Assembly: GCA_023512345.1 (NCBI GenBank)
Contig: JAILZT010000019.1
Location: forward strand, 1-64,000
DNA from: Paenibacillus sp.
Lineage (GTDB): Bacteria > Bacillota > Bacilli > Paenibacillales > Paenibacillaceae
DNA length: 64,000 nt
Direction: 5' to 3'
Part shown: positions 9,655 to 19,596 of the stretch, piece by piece
Layout: each line of letters starts with the position of its first letter
Position numbering within the stretch: the first letter of the stretch is position 1
Made by a program: the position numbers and the translations under genes
The notes under the pieces: model-generated
The model's input: the letters and a program-made list of their open reading frames with translations, nothing else
Database searches by the model: none
What the model was told of the DNA's origin: nothing

Positions 9655-10548
9655 ATGACATCACCGGCCGTATCTACAGCCGTGGAACTCATCAATGCGC
9701 CGCTGCTCTATAAAGGAAAGGTTCGTGAACTCTACGATTTGGGGGATGAAGTACTGATCGTTGTCACGGATCGGATATCCGCGTTCGACTATGTACTGGA
9801 TCCAGCGGTACCGGAGAAGGGCAATGTGCTTAACCGATTAAGTGCTTATTGGTTCGGACAGACGAAAGAGCTGATAGACAACCACGTCGTGCATATTGAT
9901 GTGGATCAGCTCGGGGACGTAATTAAGGACAGAGAAGCTCTTAAGAATCGGGTTATGGTTGTACGCAAAGCTGAACGTATTGATATTGAATGCGTCGTAC
10001 GCGGCTGTATCACCGGTGGAGGATGGCGGCAGTACGAGGAAACAGGCAGGGTAAATGGCATTGAGCTTCCTGTAGGCTTGCGCAAAAACGCGTTGCTGGC
10101 ACAGCCGATTTTCACACCTGCAGCCAAGAATGATGTCGGCCACGATGAGGACATTCCTTTTGAGAAAATGCAAGAGTTGATTGGAGCGGAGCTGGCGGAA
10201 GAGTTGAAGGAGAAAAGCCTGAAGCTGTTCGCTTTTGCCAGAGAATACTGCGCGGAGCGAGGAATTATTCTTGCGGATTGCAAATTCGAATTCGGTCTGC
10301 TGGACGGTAAGGTGATCTTGATCGATGAGATATTTACACCGGATGCTTCACGCTTCTGGGCTAAGGATAAATACGCACTTGATATTGAGATTGACAGCAT
10401 GGATAAGGAACCGGTTCGAACCTATCTTTCCGGATCTTCTTGGGATAAAAACAGCACACCTGACCCCCTTCCTCTTGAGGTAGTGGAGGAGACCACCCGG
10501 CGTTACCTGGATATTTATCATCGTCTTACTGGGAAGTCTTTAATTTAG
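9655..10548 (+). CDS. purC: SAICAR synthase (phosphoribosylaminoimidazole-succinocarboxamide synthase)
   Basis: The 297-aa enzyme joins aspartate to CAIR using ATP. Motifs are YKGKVRELYDL at the N-terminus, TDRISAFDYVL, the VVRGCITGGGWRQY segment and LIDEIFTPDASRFW near the C-terminus. At 297 aa it is the longer PurC form rather than the ~240-aa B. subtilis form. The start is ATG 9655 with AAGGGAGG. It is separated from purS by 195 nt in which I found no terminator or promoter of note. Confidence 0.96.
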   Translation: MTSPAVSTAVELINAPLLYKGKVRELYDLGDEVLIVVTDRISAFDYVLDPAVPEKGNVLNRLSAYWFGQTKELIDNHVVHIDVDQLGDVIKDREALKNRVMVVRKAERIDIECVVRGCITGGGWRQYEETGRVNGIELPVGLRKNALLAQPIFTPAAKNDVGHDEDIPFEKMQELIGAELAEELKEKSLKLFAFAREYCAERGIILADCKFEFGLLDGKVILIDEIFTPDASRFWAKDKYALDIEIDSMDKEPVRTYLSGSSWDKNSTPDPLPLEVVEETTRRYLDIYHRLTGKSLI

Positions 10549-10743
10549 TTGCATATTTTACAGTTATTTCGGCCGACAAGGTCTGTGTTTTGACTTATTT
10601 ATCGGGGAAAAGAGTTTTCACCTCAGGTAGGGTCTCCAGAAGATGACGTGGATTAAGCATATGTTCTCATTGAGGGTAAGGCTGTCGTTGATTTCCACAT
10701 AACCAAAGTGTGCTAATTAAATTTTAGGAGGAACTACAAACGT

Positions 10744-10989
10744 ATGTTAAAAGCAACGGTGTATGTAACCATTAAAAAAAGCGTGCTTGATCCACAAGGT
10801 GTAGCGGTTCAAGGGGCACTGCAATCGGTAGGATTTCAGGAAGTTGAAAGCTTGCGTATTGGTAAGTATATGGAGATGACTCTTGATACGGATGACCGCG
10901 CTGTAGCCGAAGGACGACTTAAGGAAATGTGCGAAAAACTGCTTGCCAACACGGTGATCGAGGATTACCGATACGAATTGGAGGACTAA
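10744..10989 (+). CDS. purS: FGAM synthase subunit PurS
   Basis: The 81-aa small subunit of the three-part formylglycinamidine ribonucleotide synthase (PurS-PurQ-PurL) thought to help ammonia transfer. It shows the typical [21 protein letters not shown] opening in slightly interrupted form and the YRYEL(E) end. The RBS is AGGAGG about 10 nt before ATG. PurQ starts 5 nt after its stop. Confidence 0.95.
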   Translation: MLKATVYVTIKKSVLDPQGVAVQGALQSVGFQEVESLRIGKYMEMTLDTDDRAVAEGRLKEMCEKLLANTVIEDYRYELED

Positions 10990-10994
10990 AAGTC

Positions 10995-11684
10995 ATGAAA
11001 TTTGCTGTACTTGTCTTTCCGGGCTCCAATTGTGATATTGATTGCTACAAGGCGGTAGAGGATACTCTCGGCGAACCTGTTGATTATGTTTGGCACACGG
11101 CCACAGACTTGTCTGCGTATGATTGCATTCTAGTACCCGGTGGATTTTCCTATGGTGATTACCTCCGTTGTGGAGCGATTTCCCAGTTTGCTCCAGTGAT
11201 GGCTGAGGTTGCTAAAGCAGTGGAACAAGGGAAGTACGTACTTGGGATTTGTAATGGATTCCAAATTCTAACTGAAGCAGGATTGTTGCCAGGTGCGCTG
11301 CGTCGCAACATGTCTATGAAGTTCCGTTGCCATGACTCTGTGCTTAAGGTAGTTAATAATACAACCCCATTTACAATTGACTATGCTAAGGATGAAGAGA
11401 TTGTCATTCCTATCGCCCACGGCGAAGGCAACTACTATTGTGATGAAGAGACTTTGGAACAACTAAAAGCTAACAATCAGATCGTGTTCACATACAGCGA
11501 CAACCCTAACGGCTCTGTAGCCGATATAGCGGGTGTCAGCAACATTCAAGGTAACGTGGTCGGCATGATGCCTCACCCGGAACGTGCGGCTAACGCACTT
11601 CTCGGTTCAGAAGATGGCAAACGGATGTTCACATCCATACTGAAGACTTGGAGGGATCGTCATGGCGCAGCAAGTATCCGTTAA
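10995..11684 (+). CDS. purQ: FGAM synthase subunit PurQ (glutaminase)
   Basis: The 229-aa class I glutamine amidotransferase feeds ammonia to PurL. It has the VFPGSNCD start, the nucleophile elbow GICNGFQ with the catalytic Cys, and the C-terminal HPER block of the His/Glu pair. The start is ATG 10995 with GGAGG just upstream; an upstream extension to 10929 overlaps purS and is not needed. It overlaps purL by 23 nt. Confidence 0.96.
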   Translation: MKFAVLVFPGSNCDIDCYKAVEDTLGEPVDYVWHTATDLSAYDCILVPGGFSYGDYLRCGAISQFAPVMAEVAKAVEQGKYVLGICNGFQILTEAGLLPGALRRNMSMKFRCHDSVLKVVNNTTPFTIDYAKDEEIVIPIAHGEGNYYCDEETLEQLKANNQIVFTYSDNPNGSVADIAGVSNIQGNVVGMMPHPERAANALLGSEDGKRMFTSILKTWRDRHGAASIR

Positions 11685-13908
11685 GGAACCGACCGCAGAA
11701 CAAATTGCGGAGCAGAAAATCTACAGTCAATTCGGTGTGTCGGACAGCGAATATGAGCTAATCAAGTCCTTCATGGGACGTCTTCCGAACTATACAGAAA
11801 TTGGTGTATTCAGTGTAATGTGGTCCGAGCATTGTGCCTACAAGAATTCGAAACCGCTGCTTCGCCGCTTTCCGGTAACAGGACCTCGCGTCCTGATGGG
11901 ACCGGGTGAAGGGGCAGGGATTGTAGATATCGGAGACAACCAGGCGGTTGTATTCAAAATCGAGAGCCATAATCACCCGTCGGCTGTAGAACCTTTTCAA
12001 GGAGCGGCTACAGGTGTGGGCGGTATCATTCGTGATATCTTTTCCATGGGAGCTAGACCTGTAGCATTGTTAAATTCCCTGCGTTTCGGGAAGCTTGAGA
12101 GTGATCGGGTAAAATATTTGTTCGAACACGTCGTGTCCGGTATCGCAGGTTATGGTAACTGTATCGGGATTCCGACCGTGGGCGGCGAAATCATGTTCGA
12201 TGACAGCTATGATGGCAACCCACTCGTTAACGCGATGTGTATTGGCCTGATTGATCACGATAAAATTCAGCGCGGTGTCGCTAAAGGTGTAGGGAATCCA
12301 GTGTTTTATGTAGGACCTCCTACAGGACGTGATGGTATTCACGGCGCAACCTTTGCTTCAGTCGAACTGAGTGAAGAAACCGAAGCGAAACGTTCCGCTG
12401 TTCAGGTGGGCGATCCCTTCATGGAGAAGCTCGTTATGGAATCCTGTCTGGAACTGATCAATAGCGGGATTGTTATTGGTATTCAGGATATGGGCGCAGC
12501 GGGTCTGACTTGCTCAAGCGCTGAGATGGCTAGTAAAGCGGGTAATGGTCTGGAATTGTATCTGGATCAAGTGCCGCAGCGTGAAGAAGGCATGACGCCT
12601 TACGAAATGATGCTCTCGGAATCTCAGGAGCGTATGTTGTTTGTAGTAGAGCCAAAAGATGAGGCGCAAGCTCAGGAGATTTTTGACCGTTGGGGCGTTA
12701 TTTGCTGCAAAGTCGGTAAAGTAACGGATGACGGACGCTTGAAGCTGATCCATCATGGTGAGGTTGTCGGCGATATGTCAGTAACAGCGCTGGTAGATGA
12801 GTGCCCAGTATATGATAAACCCTCTTCGATTCCCGCTTATTATGTGGCGAACGAGACAGTGGATACGTTGAACTATGAAGAAGTAACCGATTTGGGCGGT
12901 GCACTACGTACTGTGCTTGGATCACCAACTGTTGCGAGCAAAGCGTGGGTATATAACCAATATGACTACATGGTTCGGACCAGCACAGCGGTTCGTCCCG
13001 GCTCCGATGCGGCGGTAATTACGATCCAGGGTACACGTAAAGGTCTGGCTATGACAACGGACTGTAACGGACGTTATGTCTATCTGGATCCAGAAGTAGG
13101 CGGCCGTATTGCAGTTAGTGAAGCAGCGCGCAACATTGTTTGCTCCGGTGCCCAACCATTGGCGATTACAGACAACCTTAACTTTGGCAACCCTGAGAAA
13201 CCGGAGATTTTCTGGCAAATGGAAAAAGCAGTAGATGGTATGGCGGAAGCCTGCCGCGTGCTGGACACTCCGGTAATCGGCGGAAACGTCAGTCTTTATA
13301 ATGAAAATGCATCTGGTTCTATTTACCCGACCCCTGTTGTCGGCATGGTAGGACTGGTGGAAGATACGGACCATATTACGACCCAAGCCTTCAAGCAAGA
13401 GGGCGATGCTATCCTTCTGCTCGGAGTAACTCAAGCAGAGCTTGGCGGTAGTGAATTCCAATATGCTGTTCATGGTGTAACGGAAGGACGTCCTCCAGCT
13501 TTGGATTTGGAAACCGAGAAGAAGCTGCTGAATGCGGTTCTTGGTGCGATTCGTGCAGGATTGGTTCGTTCCGCGCATGACTTGTCCGAAGGTGGACTGT
13601 CTGTTGCGCTGGCTGAAAGCTGTATTAGCGGTGGTATTGGTGCAAACGTTGAGTGGTCTGCTAACGGACTTCGGTCTGATGTGGCATTGTTCAGCGAAAC
13701 TCAATCCCGTATTGTGCTGACATCAGCACCTGATCGTGCGGAAGAGTTGAAGGCAGCCATTGCAGCTGCTGGTGTACCGGTGGAAATCATCGGAACCGTA
13801 GGTGGAGACAGACTGCGGGTGAACTTGGATGGTACATCCGTATTAGACGAACCAGTAGCAGAATTGAAATTCATTTGGGAGGATGCTATTCCATGTCTTA
13901 TGAAATAA
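11662..13908 (+). CDS. purL: FGAM synthase subunit PurL
   Basis: The 748-aa ATP-dependent catalytic subunit makes FGAM from FGAR. It is the small, Bacillus-type PurL that needs PurS and PurQ. Landmarks are [12 protein letters not shown] near residue 53, the [13 protein letters not shown]g-binding block, [16 protein letters not shown], and a second AIRS-like half with GGNVSLYNE. The RBS GGAGGG lies inside purQ. It overlaps purF by 16 nt. Confidence 0.97.
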   Translation: MAQQVSVKEPTAEQIAEQKIYSQFGVSDSEYELIKSFMGRLPNYTEIGVFSVMWSEHCAYKNSKPLLRRFPVTGPRVLMGPGEGAGIVDIGDNQAVVFKIESHNHPSAVEPFQGAATGVGGIIRDIFSMGARPVALLNSLRFGKLESDRVKYLFEHVVSGIAGYGNCIGIPTVGGEIMFDDSYDGNPLVNAMCIGLIDHDKIQRGVAKGVGNPVFYVGPPTGRDGIHGATFASVELSEETEAKRSAVQVGDPFMEKLVMESCLELINSGIVIGIQDMGAAGLTCSSAEMASKAGNGLELYLDQVPQREEGMTPYEMMLSESQERMLFVVEPKDEAQAQEIFDRWGVICCKVGKVTDDGRLKLIHHGEVVGDMSVTALVDECPVYDKPSSIPAYYVANETVDTLNYEEVTDLGGALRTVLGSPTVASKAWVYNQYDYMVRTSTAVRPGSDAAVITIQGTRKGLAMTTDCNGRYVYLDPEVGGRIAVSEAARNIVCSGAQPLAITDNLNFGNPEKPEIFWQMEKAVDGMAEACRVLDTPVIGGNVSLYNENASGSIYPTPVVGMVGLVEDTDHITTQAFKQEGDAILLLGVTQAELGGSEFQYAVHGVTEGRPPALDLETEKKLLNAVLGAIRAGLVRSAHDLSEGGLSVALAESCISGGIGANVEWSANGLRSDVALFSETQSRIVLTSAPDRAEELKAAIAAAGVPVEIIGTVGGDRLRVNLDGTSVLDEPVAELKFIWEDAIPCLMK

Positions 13909-15389
13909 AGACCGGGAAAGAGCAGGCGGATCCTATCCTGTGGACCGGTGACTATTACAATCAAGGAACGGGCTCAGGAGATATTTTTGATACATTAAAA
14001 GAGGAATGCGGCGTTTTCGGGGTCTTCGGACACCCGGAAGCGGCTTCCATGTCCTATTATGGTTTGCATGCCCTGCAGCACCGCGGGGAAGAGAGCGCGG
14101 GTATCTGTGTAGCAGACGGTCGTGATTTCAATTACCATCGCGGTATGGGACTCGTTAAGGAAGTCTTTGATAAAGATAAAATCGCTTCGCTGATTGGGGA
14201 TATGTCCATCGGGCATGTGCGTTACTCTACCAGTGGCGATAGTCGGTTAACTAATGCGCAGCCGCTAGTATTCAAGTACCGTGATGGAGATTTGGCCATC
14301 GCTACCAATGGTAACATTGTCAACGAACCGTTGATTCGCAAGCAATTAGAGCAAAACGGCTCGATCTTTCAAACGACAAGTGATACAGAAGTGCTCGCAC
14401 ATCTGATTGCGCGTTCGCAAAAAGATTTTGTCGAAGCGACGAAGGATGCATTGCAGCAATTGGTTGGCGGTTTTGCCTTTCTGCTAATGACGAACGATAA
14501 GCTCGTTGTTGCCACGGATTCGCATGGTTTACGGCCGCTTGTCATGGGGCGTGTAGGTGATGCTTATGTATTCGCCTCAGAGTCCTGTGCGATGGAGGTA
14601 ATCGGTGCGAAGCTTATCCGTGATATTGAGCCTGGAGAAGTACTGGTGCTTGATAAAAATGGCTTGCTGGAGGACCGATTTACAGAGCCGAAGCGTAAAG
14701 CGTTATGTGCGATGGAGTATATCTACTTCTCCCGTCCCGATAGTGATATGAATGGATCCAACCTTCACTCTGCACGTAAGCGGATGGGAAGCCGTATGGC
14801 GATTGAAGCCTTCGTGGATGCAGATCTAGTAACAGGTGTACCAGATTCGAGTATTTCAGCAGCTATTGGCTATGCTGAGCAGACAGGTATCCCTTATGAG
14901 CTTGGTCTAATTAAGAATAAATACACCGGCCGGACATTTATCCAGCCAAGCCAGGAGCTGCGTGAGCAGGGCGTGAAGATGAAGTTGAGTGCGGTACGCA
15001 GTGTCGTTGAAGGTAAGCGTGTGGTTATGATTGATGATTCCATCGTGCGCGGCACCACTTCTCGTCGTATCGTGAATCTGCTGCGTGAGGCTGGAGCTGC
15101 AGAAGTACACGTACGAATTACTTCTCCACCTTTCAAAAATCCATGTTTCTACGGGATTGATACCCCCGATCGTCGTGAGCTTATCGCTTCCTATCAAACG
15201 ATTGAGGAAATGTGTCTTGAGATTAACGCCGATTCATTGGCATTCCTATCACCAGAAGGACTAATCACATCCATCGGCGGTCACAATAGCGGTGATTACA
15301 AAGGCGGTCTGTGCTTGTCATGCTTCGATAATGACTACCCGACACAGGTTGATTTTGGCGGAGCGGAAAAAGACGGCTGCGGTTGTTAA
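13893..15389 (+). CDS. purF: Amidophosphoribosyltransferase
   Basis: The 498-aa enzyme makes phosphoribosylamine from PRPP and glutamine, the first committed step. The N-terminal nucleophile is Cys39 in EECGVFG, so a 38-residue propeptide must be removed; this is longer than the 11 residues of B. subtilis PurF. The PRPP loop is [16 protein letters not shown]. Cysteines at LCAMEY, NPCFYG and CLSCFD match the positions that bind the 4Fe-4S cluster in B. subtilis. The start is ATG 13893 with GGGAGG; the TTG at 13875 is part of that RBS region. Confidence 0.96.
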   Translation: MSYEIKTGKEQADPILWTGDYYNQGTGSGDIFDTLKEECGVFGVFGHPEAASMSYYGLHALQHRGEESAGICVADGRDFNYHRGMGLVKEVFDKDKIASLIGDMSIGHVRYSTSGDSRLTNAQPLVFKYRDGDLAIATNGNIVNEPLIRKQLEQNGSIFQTTSDTEVLAHLIARSQKDFVEATKDALQQLVGGFAFLLMTNDKLVVATDSHGLRPLVMGRVGDAYVFASESCAMEVIGAKLIRDIEPGEVLVLDKNGLLEDRFTEPKRKALCAMEYIYFSRPDSDMNGSNLHSARKRMGSRMAIEAFVDADLVTGVPDSSISAAIGYAEQTGIPYELGLIKNKYTGRTFIQPSQELREQGVKMKLSAVRSVVEGKRVVMIDDSIVRGTTSRRIVNLLREAGAAEVHVRITSPPFKNPCFYGIDTPDRRELIASYQTIEEMCLEINADSLAFLSPEGLITSIGGHNSGDYKGGLCLSCFDNDYPTQVDFGGAEKDGCGC

Positions 15390-15484
15390 AGAATCTTCTA
15401 TCACCTAGTTCTTGGTCCTTCCCTGTATGTTTTCTTTGTGAAGGGTGATCCCGGAGGGCGCAGCGTTCCGGCCACCCGAGCTTG

Positions 15485-15562
15485 GGGTTTTAGGTTATGT
15501 GGTTTTAGGTTTTATGGTTTTGTGGTTTTATGGTTTTGTGGTTTTGTGTTTTTATGGTTTTA
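15485..15562 (+). repeat. Degenerate G/T tandem repeat
   Basis: About nine loosely repeated 8-9 nt units of the type (TA)TGGTTTTG fill this stretch, for example TATGGTTTTGTGGTTTT twice in a row. It has a strong strand bias (G and T only, apart from a few A). It lies in the 530-bp purF-purM gap. No coding potential is seen in 15390-15919. Confidence 0.8.
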
Positions 15563-15720
15563 ATCCTTATTAGCTGGGAAATACACAGCTAGTGTTTGTT
15601 CCCTTCCCTAGGGAGGCTGCTTGGGTAAACCAAGCGCTGAGAATTTCTGCTCGGACAAGGCGTGAATTGCGGCTTGCAGCAGGTTTGAATCCGGTGGTTA
15701 GGGGAGTCATGGAGAGGAAT

Positions 15721-15840
15721 TTTGGAACTGGAGAAGCGTAGCGTTCGCCTTTATGGTTGGATTTCTACCGCCGATGGCGGTTCAAATCAGGAAATCCAAC
15801 CATAACAGCCGATCGGAAGTCCAATATTCATCGTAATGAC
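15721..15840. repeat. Structured intergenic repeat, copy B (in purF-purM gap)
   Basis: A short version of the element at 9381 and 27719. It has TTTGGAACTGGAGAAGCG, TAGCGTTCGCC, TTTCTACCGCC and AAGTCCAA but lacks the side hairpin. Its long stem is perfect: ATGGTTGGATTTC (15753-15765) with GAAATCCAACCAT (15791-15803), 13 of 13 pairs, capped by ACCGCC/GGCGGT. It ends about 80 nt before the purM start. Confidence 0.8.
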
Positions 15841-15919
15841 GCCCTAATAACCACCTATTCAGAGGTTTCTGCCGCCCCCACAAACACGCTCTAAATAAAA
15901 ACAAATGAGGTGTCCAATA

Positions 15920-16960
15920 GTGTCGGAAGCTTATAAAAATGCCGGAGTGGATATTGCGGCTGGCAACGAAGCGGTAGAACGCATGAAGAAGCACGTGAAA
16001 CGCACTTACCGTCCTGAGGTGATGACGGAGCTGGGTGGATTCGGTGCACTGTTCGGCCTCAATAAGGACAAGTATGATGAGCCGGTATTAGTGTCAGGAA
16101 CCGACGGCGTAGGCACGAAGCTGAAAATCGCGTTCGCGGCAGACCGCCACGACACGATTGGCATTGATGCGGTAGCTATGTGCGTGAACGACATTGTTGT
16201 ACAAGGTGCGGAGCCGTTATTCTTCCTAGACTATCTAGCTTGCGACAAAGTGATACCTGAGAAAATCGAGGCTATCGTAGCTGGAATTGCTGAAGGTTGT
16301 CACCAAGCCGGATGTGCTTTGATCGGCGGCGAAACAGCGGAAATGCCGGGTATGTATTCAGCGGGTGAGTATGACATCGCTGGGTTCACAGTTGGCATAG
16401 CAGATAAAGCCAAGCTCGTAACAGGTGCGAACATAGAGCCTGGTGATACTGTAATTGGTCTTGCTTCAAGCGGAGTGCACAGCAATGGCTTCTCGTTGGT
16501 GCGTAAGCTTTTGTTGGAAGAAGACGGTTATGAATTAAATGAAGTGGTAGCTGAACTTGGAGCTCCGCTGGTCGATGTTCTATTAGCACCTACAAAAATT
16601 TATGTTAAACCCTTACTATCGCTATTGGAGCAGCTTACTGTAAAAGGCATGGCTCATATTACTGGTGGCGGGTTCATCGAGAATATTCCACGGGTACTGC
16701 CTGAAGGTGTGAATGTAGAGATTAATTACGGCTCGTGGCCGATTCTTCCTATCTTTGATTTGCTGCAAAATAAAGGCGAAGTAAGCAACCGCGATATGTT
16801 CACCACCTTTAATATGGGCATTGGTCTGGTATTGGTGGTTGATGCTGCAGATGGAGAGCGTGCATTGGAGCTGCTTAAAGCCAGCGGTGAAGAAGCATAT
16901 CTGATTGGGACAGTAACGGAAGGGGAACGCAAAGTTACCTTTACGGGAGCTGAGGTCTGA
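15920..16960 (+). CDS. purM: AIR synthase (phosphoribosylformylglycinamidine cyclo-ligase)
   Basis: The 346-aa enzyme closes the imidazole ring (FGAM to AIR). Motifs are [13 protein letters not shown], the [10 protein letters not shown] metal/ATP block and [11 protein letters not shown] choose GTG 15920: the in-frame ATG at 15905 lies within GAGGTG, which is the Shine-Dalgarno for the GTG, and the resulting 346 aa equals B. subtilis PurM. Its stop overlaps the purN start (TGATG). Confidence 0.95.
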   Translation: MSEAYKNAGVDIAAGNEAVERMKKHVKRTYRPEVMTELGGFGALFGLNKDKYDEPVLVSGTDGVGTKLKIAFAADRHDTIGIDAVAMCVNDIVVQGAEPLFFLDYLACDKVIPEKIEAIVAGIAEGCHQAGCALIGGETAEMPGMYSAGEYDIAGFTVGIADKAKLVTGANIEPGDTVIGLASSGVHSNGFSLVRKLLLEEDGYELNEVVAELGAPLVDVLLAPTKIYVKPLLSLLEQLTVKGMAHITGGGFIENIPRVLPEGVNVEINYGSWPILPIFDLLQNKGEVSNRDMFTTFNMGIGLVLVVDAADGERALELLKASGEEAYLIGTVTEGERKVTFTGAEV

Positions 16961-17577
16961 TGCTGCAGAGTCGAATCGCTGTTTTTGCCTCCGGGCAGGG
17001 CAGTAATTTTGCTGCACTGATTGATGCACAGAGAAGAGGACAGCTTGGCGGGGGTAATATCGAGCTGCTGGTATCTGATAAGCCCGAGGCGCCAGTGGCA
17101 CAACGTGCGGAGGAAGCGGGAATTTCGACCCTCCTGCTGCGGCCGAAGGACTTCGCCAGCCGTGAGCTTTATGAAGCAGAGATTGTGGCGGAGCTTCAGC
17201 GCCGGGAGATTGGGCTGATTGTGCTGGCCGGTTACATGAGGCTTATTACACCTGTATTGCTAACACCTTACGCTGGACGAATTATCAATATTCATCCCTC
17301 GCTGCTGCCAGCTTTTGCAGGTAAAGATGCGATAGGTCAAGCGTTGAACTATGGTGTGAAGCTGACTGGAGTAACTGTGCATTTTGTGGATGGAGGCATG
17401 GATACCGGACCTGTAATTGCACAACGCAGCGTTGTGGTGAAGGATGACGATTCTCCTGATTCGCTCGCAGAACGCATCCATAAAGTTGAGTATGAACTGT
17501 ATCCCGAAGTAGTCGGTGCTTTTGCCGCAGGGAGAATTGTATTGGATGGAAGAAAGACGCTTGTTCACGAAAAGTGA
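16960..17577 (+). CDS. purN: Glycinamide ribonucleotide formyltransferase (PurN)
   Basis: The 205-aa enzyme transfers a formyl group from 10-formyl-THF to GAR. It has the AVFASGQGSNFAAL phosphate-binding loop, INIHPSLLPAF with catalytic Asn and His, and HFVDGGMDTGPVI with the catalytic Asp. It overlaps the purM stop by 1 nt, so translation is probably coupled. A 453-bp gap with repeats follows. Confidence 0.96.
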   Translation: MLQSRIAVFASGQGSNFAALIDAQRRGQLGGGNIELLVSDKPEAPVAQRAEEAGISTLLLRPKDFASRELYEAEIVAELQRREIGLIVLAGYMRLITPVLLTPYAGRIINIHPSLLPAFAGKDAIGQALNYGVKLTGVTVHFVDGGMDTGPVIAQRSVVVKDDDSPDSLAERIHKVEYELYPEVVGAFAAGRIVLDGRKTLVHEK

Positions 17578-17654
17578 GGTATTTTGTACTAACGGCATCC
17601 GTTCTATTGGTAATTATCGACAGGGGTAACACAACTCTGGCTAATTCTGATATT

Positions 17655-17904
17655 TCTCGGGAAATATCGCACTAGTGTCGATGGGTGTCATTCTATTAAA
17701 GCAACAGATGAAAGTTAGAGGGAAAATACCCCACTAATTCGAGCCATTTCCTTGAATTCGGGAAATTAAAGGGAAAATCCCCCTATAATTCCGCTATTTT
17801 GTTGAAATTTCAACTGATTTGAGTAATTTAGGGGGAGGGTTTCCCCTTAATTACCGCTGAACCGCTTTTAATGAAATATTAGATGGAGAAATTCCCTCTA
17901 TATT
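17655..17904. repeat. Spaced palindrome array, copy 1 (in purN-purH gap)
   Basis: Four clear units of about 25 bp of the type TTAGAGGGAAAATCCCTCTAAATT start at 17715, 17766, 17827 and 17879, that is 51, 61 and 52 bp apart. A weaker fifth (CGGGAAATATCGCACTAGTG) precedes them near 17655. The units are imperfect palindromes that differ in sequence but keep the GGR-AAA-YCC core and flanking TTA/TAATT. A second array with nearly the same spacing lies at 45086-45333. I see no gene in 17578-18030. Confidence 0.7.
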
Positions 17905-18030
17905 GGCGGACAGTCCAGTTAATCAAATATTCCGTCTACATTATTACCGTAAGATGGGGATGTTCAATTTCTTTTTGTATTGCTCAACATCCCACTAAAT
18001 TGCTCGTAAACCGGAGGAGGACTATTCAAA

Positions 18031-19578
18031 GTGAGTATCAAAAGAGCGCTAGTCAGCGTATCGGATAAACAAGGCATCGTGGATTTTTGCCGCGAGCTGT
18101 CTGCATTGGGCGTAGAAATCATCTCCACAGGCGGAACAAGCACACTTCTAGCTAAAGAAGGCGTGCCAGTCATCGGGATTTCCGATGTAACAGGCTTTCC
18201 TGAAATCATGGACGGACGAGTTAAAACGTTGCATCCTGCAGTACACAGTGGATTGCTGGCGGTTCGTGACAATGAGGAACACACACGACAAATGACTGAA
18301 CTGGGCTTGGATTACATCGACCTGGTTGTGGTTAATTTATATCCATTTGCAGAGACCATCGCTAAGCCGGATGTGTCGTATGAGGAAGCCATCGAGAACA
18401 TCGATATCGGCGGACCGACGATGCTGCGTTCTGCAGCGAAGAATCATGCGTTCGTCAGTGTGGTAGTAGATGCTGCTGATTACAGTACAGTTCTTGAGGA
18501 AGTCCGAGCAGGCGGGGATACAACCCTAACCACTCGCAAACGGCTTGCAGCAAAAGTGTTCCGTCACACGGCAGCTTATGATGCCTTAATTTCCGATTAT
18601 ATGGCTAACGTTACCGGTGAACCTCTGCCGGAGCGCTACACGGTTACTTACGAGAAAATTCAAGACCTTCGTTATGGCGAGAATCCACATCAAAAGGCTG
18701 CTTTCTATCGCAAGCCATTGGCAGCACAGGATACCCTGACGGCTGCTGAACAATTGCACGGCAAAGAGCTGTCCTACAACAACATCAATGATGCAAACGC
18801 GGCACTGCAAATCGTCAAGGAATTTGAAGAGCCGGCAGTGGTGGCAGTTAAGCATATGAATCCTTGCGGAGTAGGCGTTGGAGCTAGTGTATATGAAGCT
18901 TACCAAAAAGCCTATAATGCGGATCCAACCTCTATCTTCGGCGGAATTGTAGCCGCCAATCGCATCGTGGATGCCGATACGGCTAATCTGCTGAAGGATA
19001 TTTTCCTCGAAATCGTTCTTGCACCAGGCTTCACTGAGGAAGCAATGGAAATTCTGACGAAAAAGAAGAATATCCGTCTCCTCAAAATCGGTAATCTTAG
19101 CGCGGCTTCGGCTCGCCAAACTAGCTTTGTTGTGACTTCCATAGAAGGCGGTATGGTTGTTCAAGAGAGCGATGTACATTCCGTAAATCCTGAGGAACTT
19201 CAGGTGGTTACAGATCGTCAGCCGACGGAAGATGAAATGAAACAACTATTGTTCGGCTGGAAGGTAGTTAAGCATGTGAAGTCTAATGCTATCGTATTGG
19301 CGGCAGACGATATGACGGTTGGTGTTGGAGCAGGCCAAATGAACCGGGTCGGCGCAGCCAAAATCGCTATTGAACAAGCTGGAGATAAATCCAAGGGAGC
19401 TATTCTTGCATCAGATGCATTTTTCCCAATGGGTGATACGCTAGAAATGGCTGCAAAAGCTGGTATTACGGCTGTTATTCAGCCAGGCGGTTCCATCAAG
19501 GATGAGGAATCCATCAAGGTCGCTAATGAGTATGGTATTGCTATGGTCTTTACCGGCGTCCGTCATTTTAAACACTAG
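18031..19578 (+). CDS. purH: Bifunctional AICAR transformylase / IMP cyclohydrolase
   Basis: The 515-aa enzyme performs the last two steps to IMP. The N-terminal MGS-like cyclohydrolase domain (about 1-145) shows STGGTSTLL and the DGRVKTLHPAVH block. The C-terminal transformylase has the KHMNPCGVG segment. GTG 18031 is preceded by GGAGGAGG at suitable spacing. The gene follows the repeat-filled gap and precedes purD by 18 nt. Confidence 0.97.
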   Translation: MSIKRALVSVSDKQGIVDFCRELSALGVEIISTGGTSTLLAKEGVPVIGISDVTGFPEIMDGRVKTLHPAVHSGLLAVRDNEEHTRQMTELGLDYIDLVVVNLYPFAETIAKPDVSYEEAIENIDIGGPTMLRSAAKNHAFVSVVVDAADYSTVLEEVRAGGDTTLTTRKRLAAKVFRHTAAYDALISDYMANVTGEPLPERYTVTYEKIQDLRYGENPHQKAAFYRKPLAAQDTLTAAEQLHGKELSYNNINDANAALQIVKEFEEPAVVAVKHMNPCGVGVGASVYEAYQKAYNADPTSIFGGIVAANRIVDADTANLLKDIFLEIVLAPGFTEEAMEILTKKKNIRLLKIGNLSAASARQTSFVVTSIEGGMVVQESDVHSVNPEELQVVTDRQPTEDEMKQLLFGWKVVKHVKSNAIVLAADDMTVGVGAGQMNRVGAAKIAIEQAGDKSKGAILASDAFFPMGDTLEMAAKAGITAVIQPGGSIKDEESIKVANEYGIAMVFTGVRHFKH

Positions 19579-19596
19579 AACGCTGGGGAGGTTCCT

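Noticed and set aside
12922-13704. 260-codon open frame on the minus strand
   Set aside because: It lies wholly inside purL in the opposite direction and has no RBS or recognisable domain. It is a shadow of purL codon bias.
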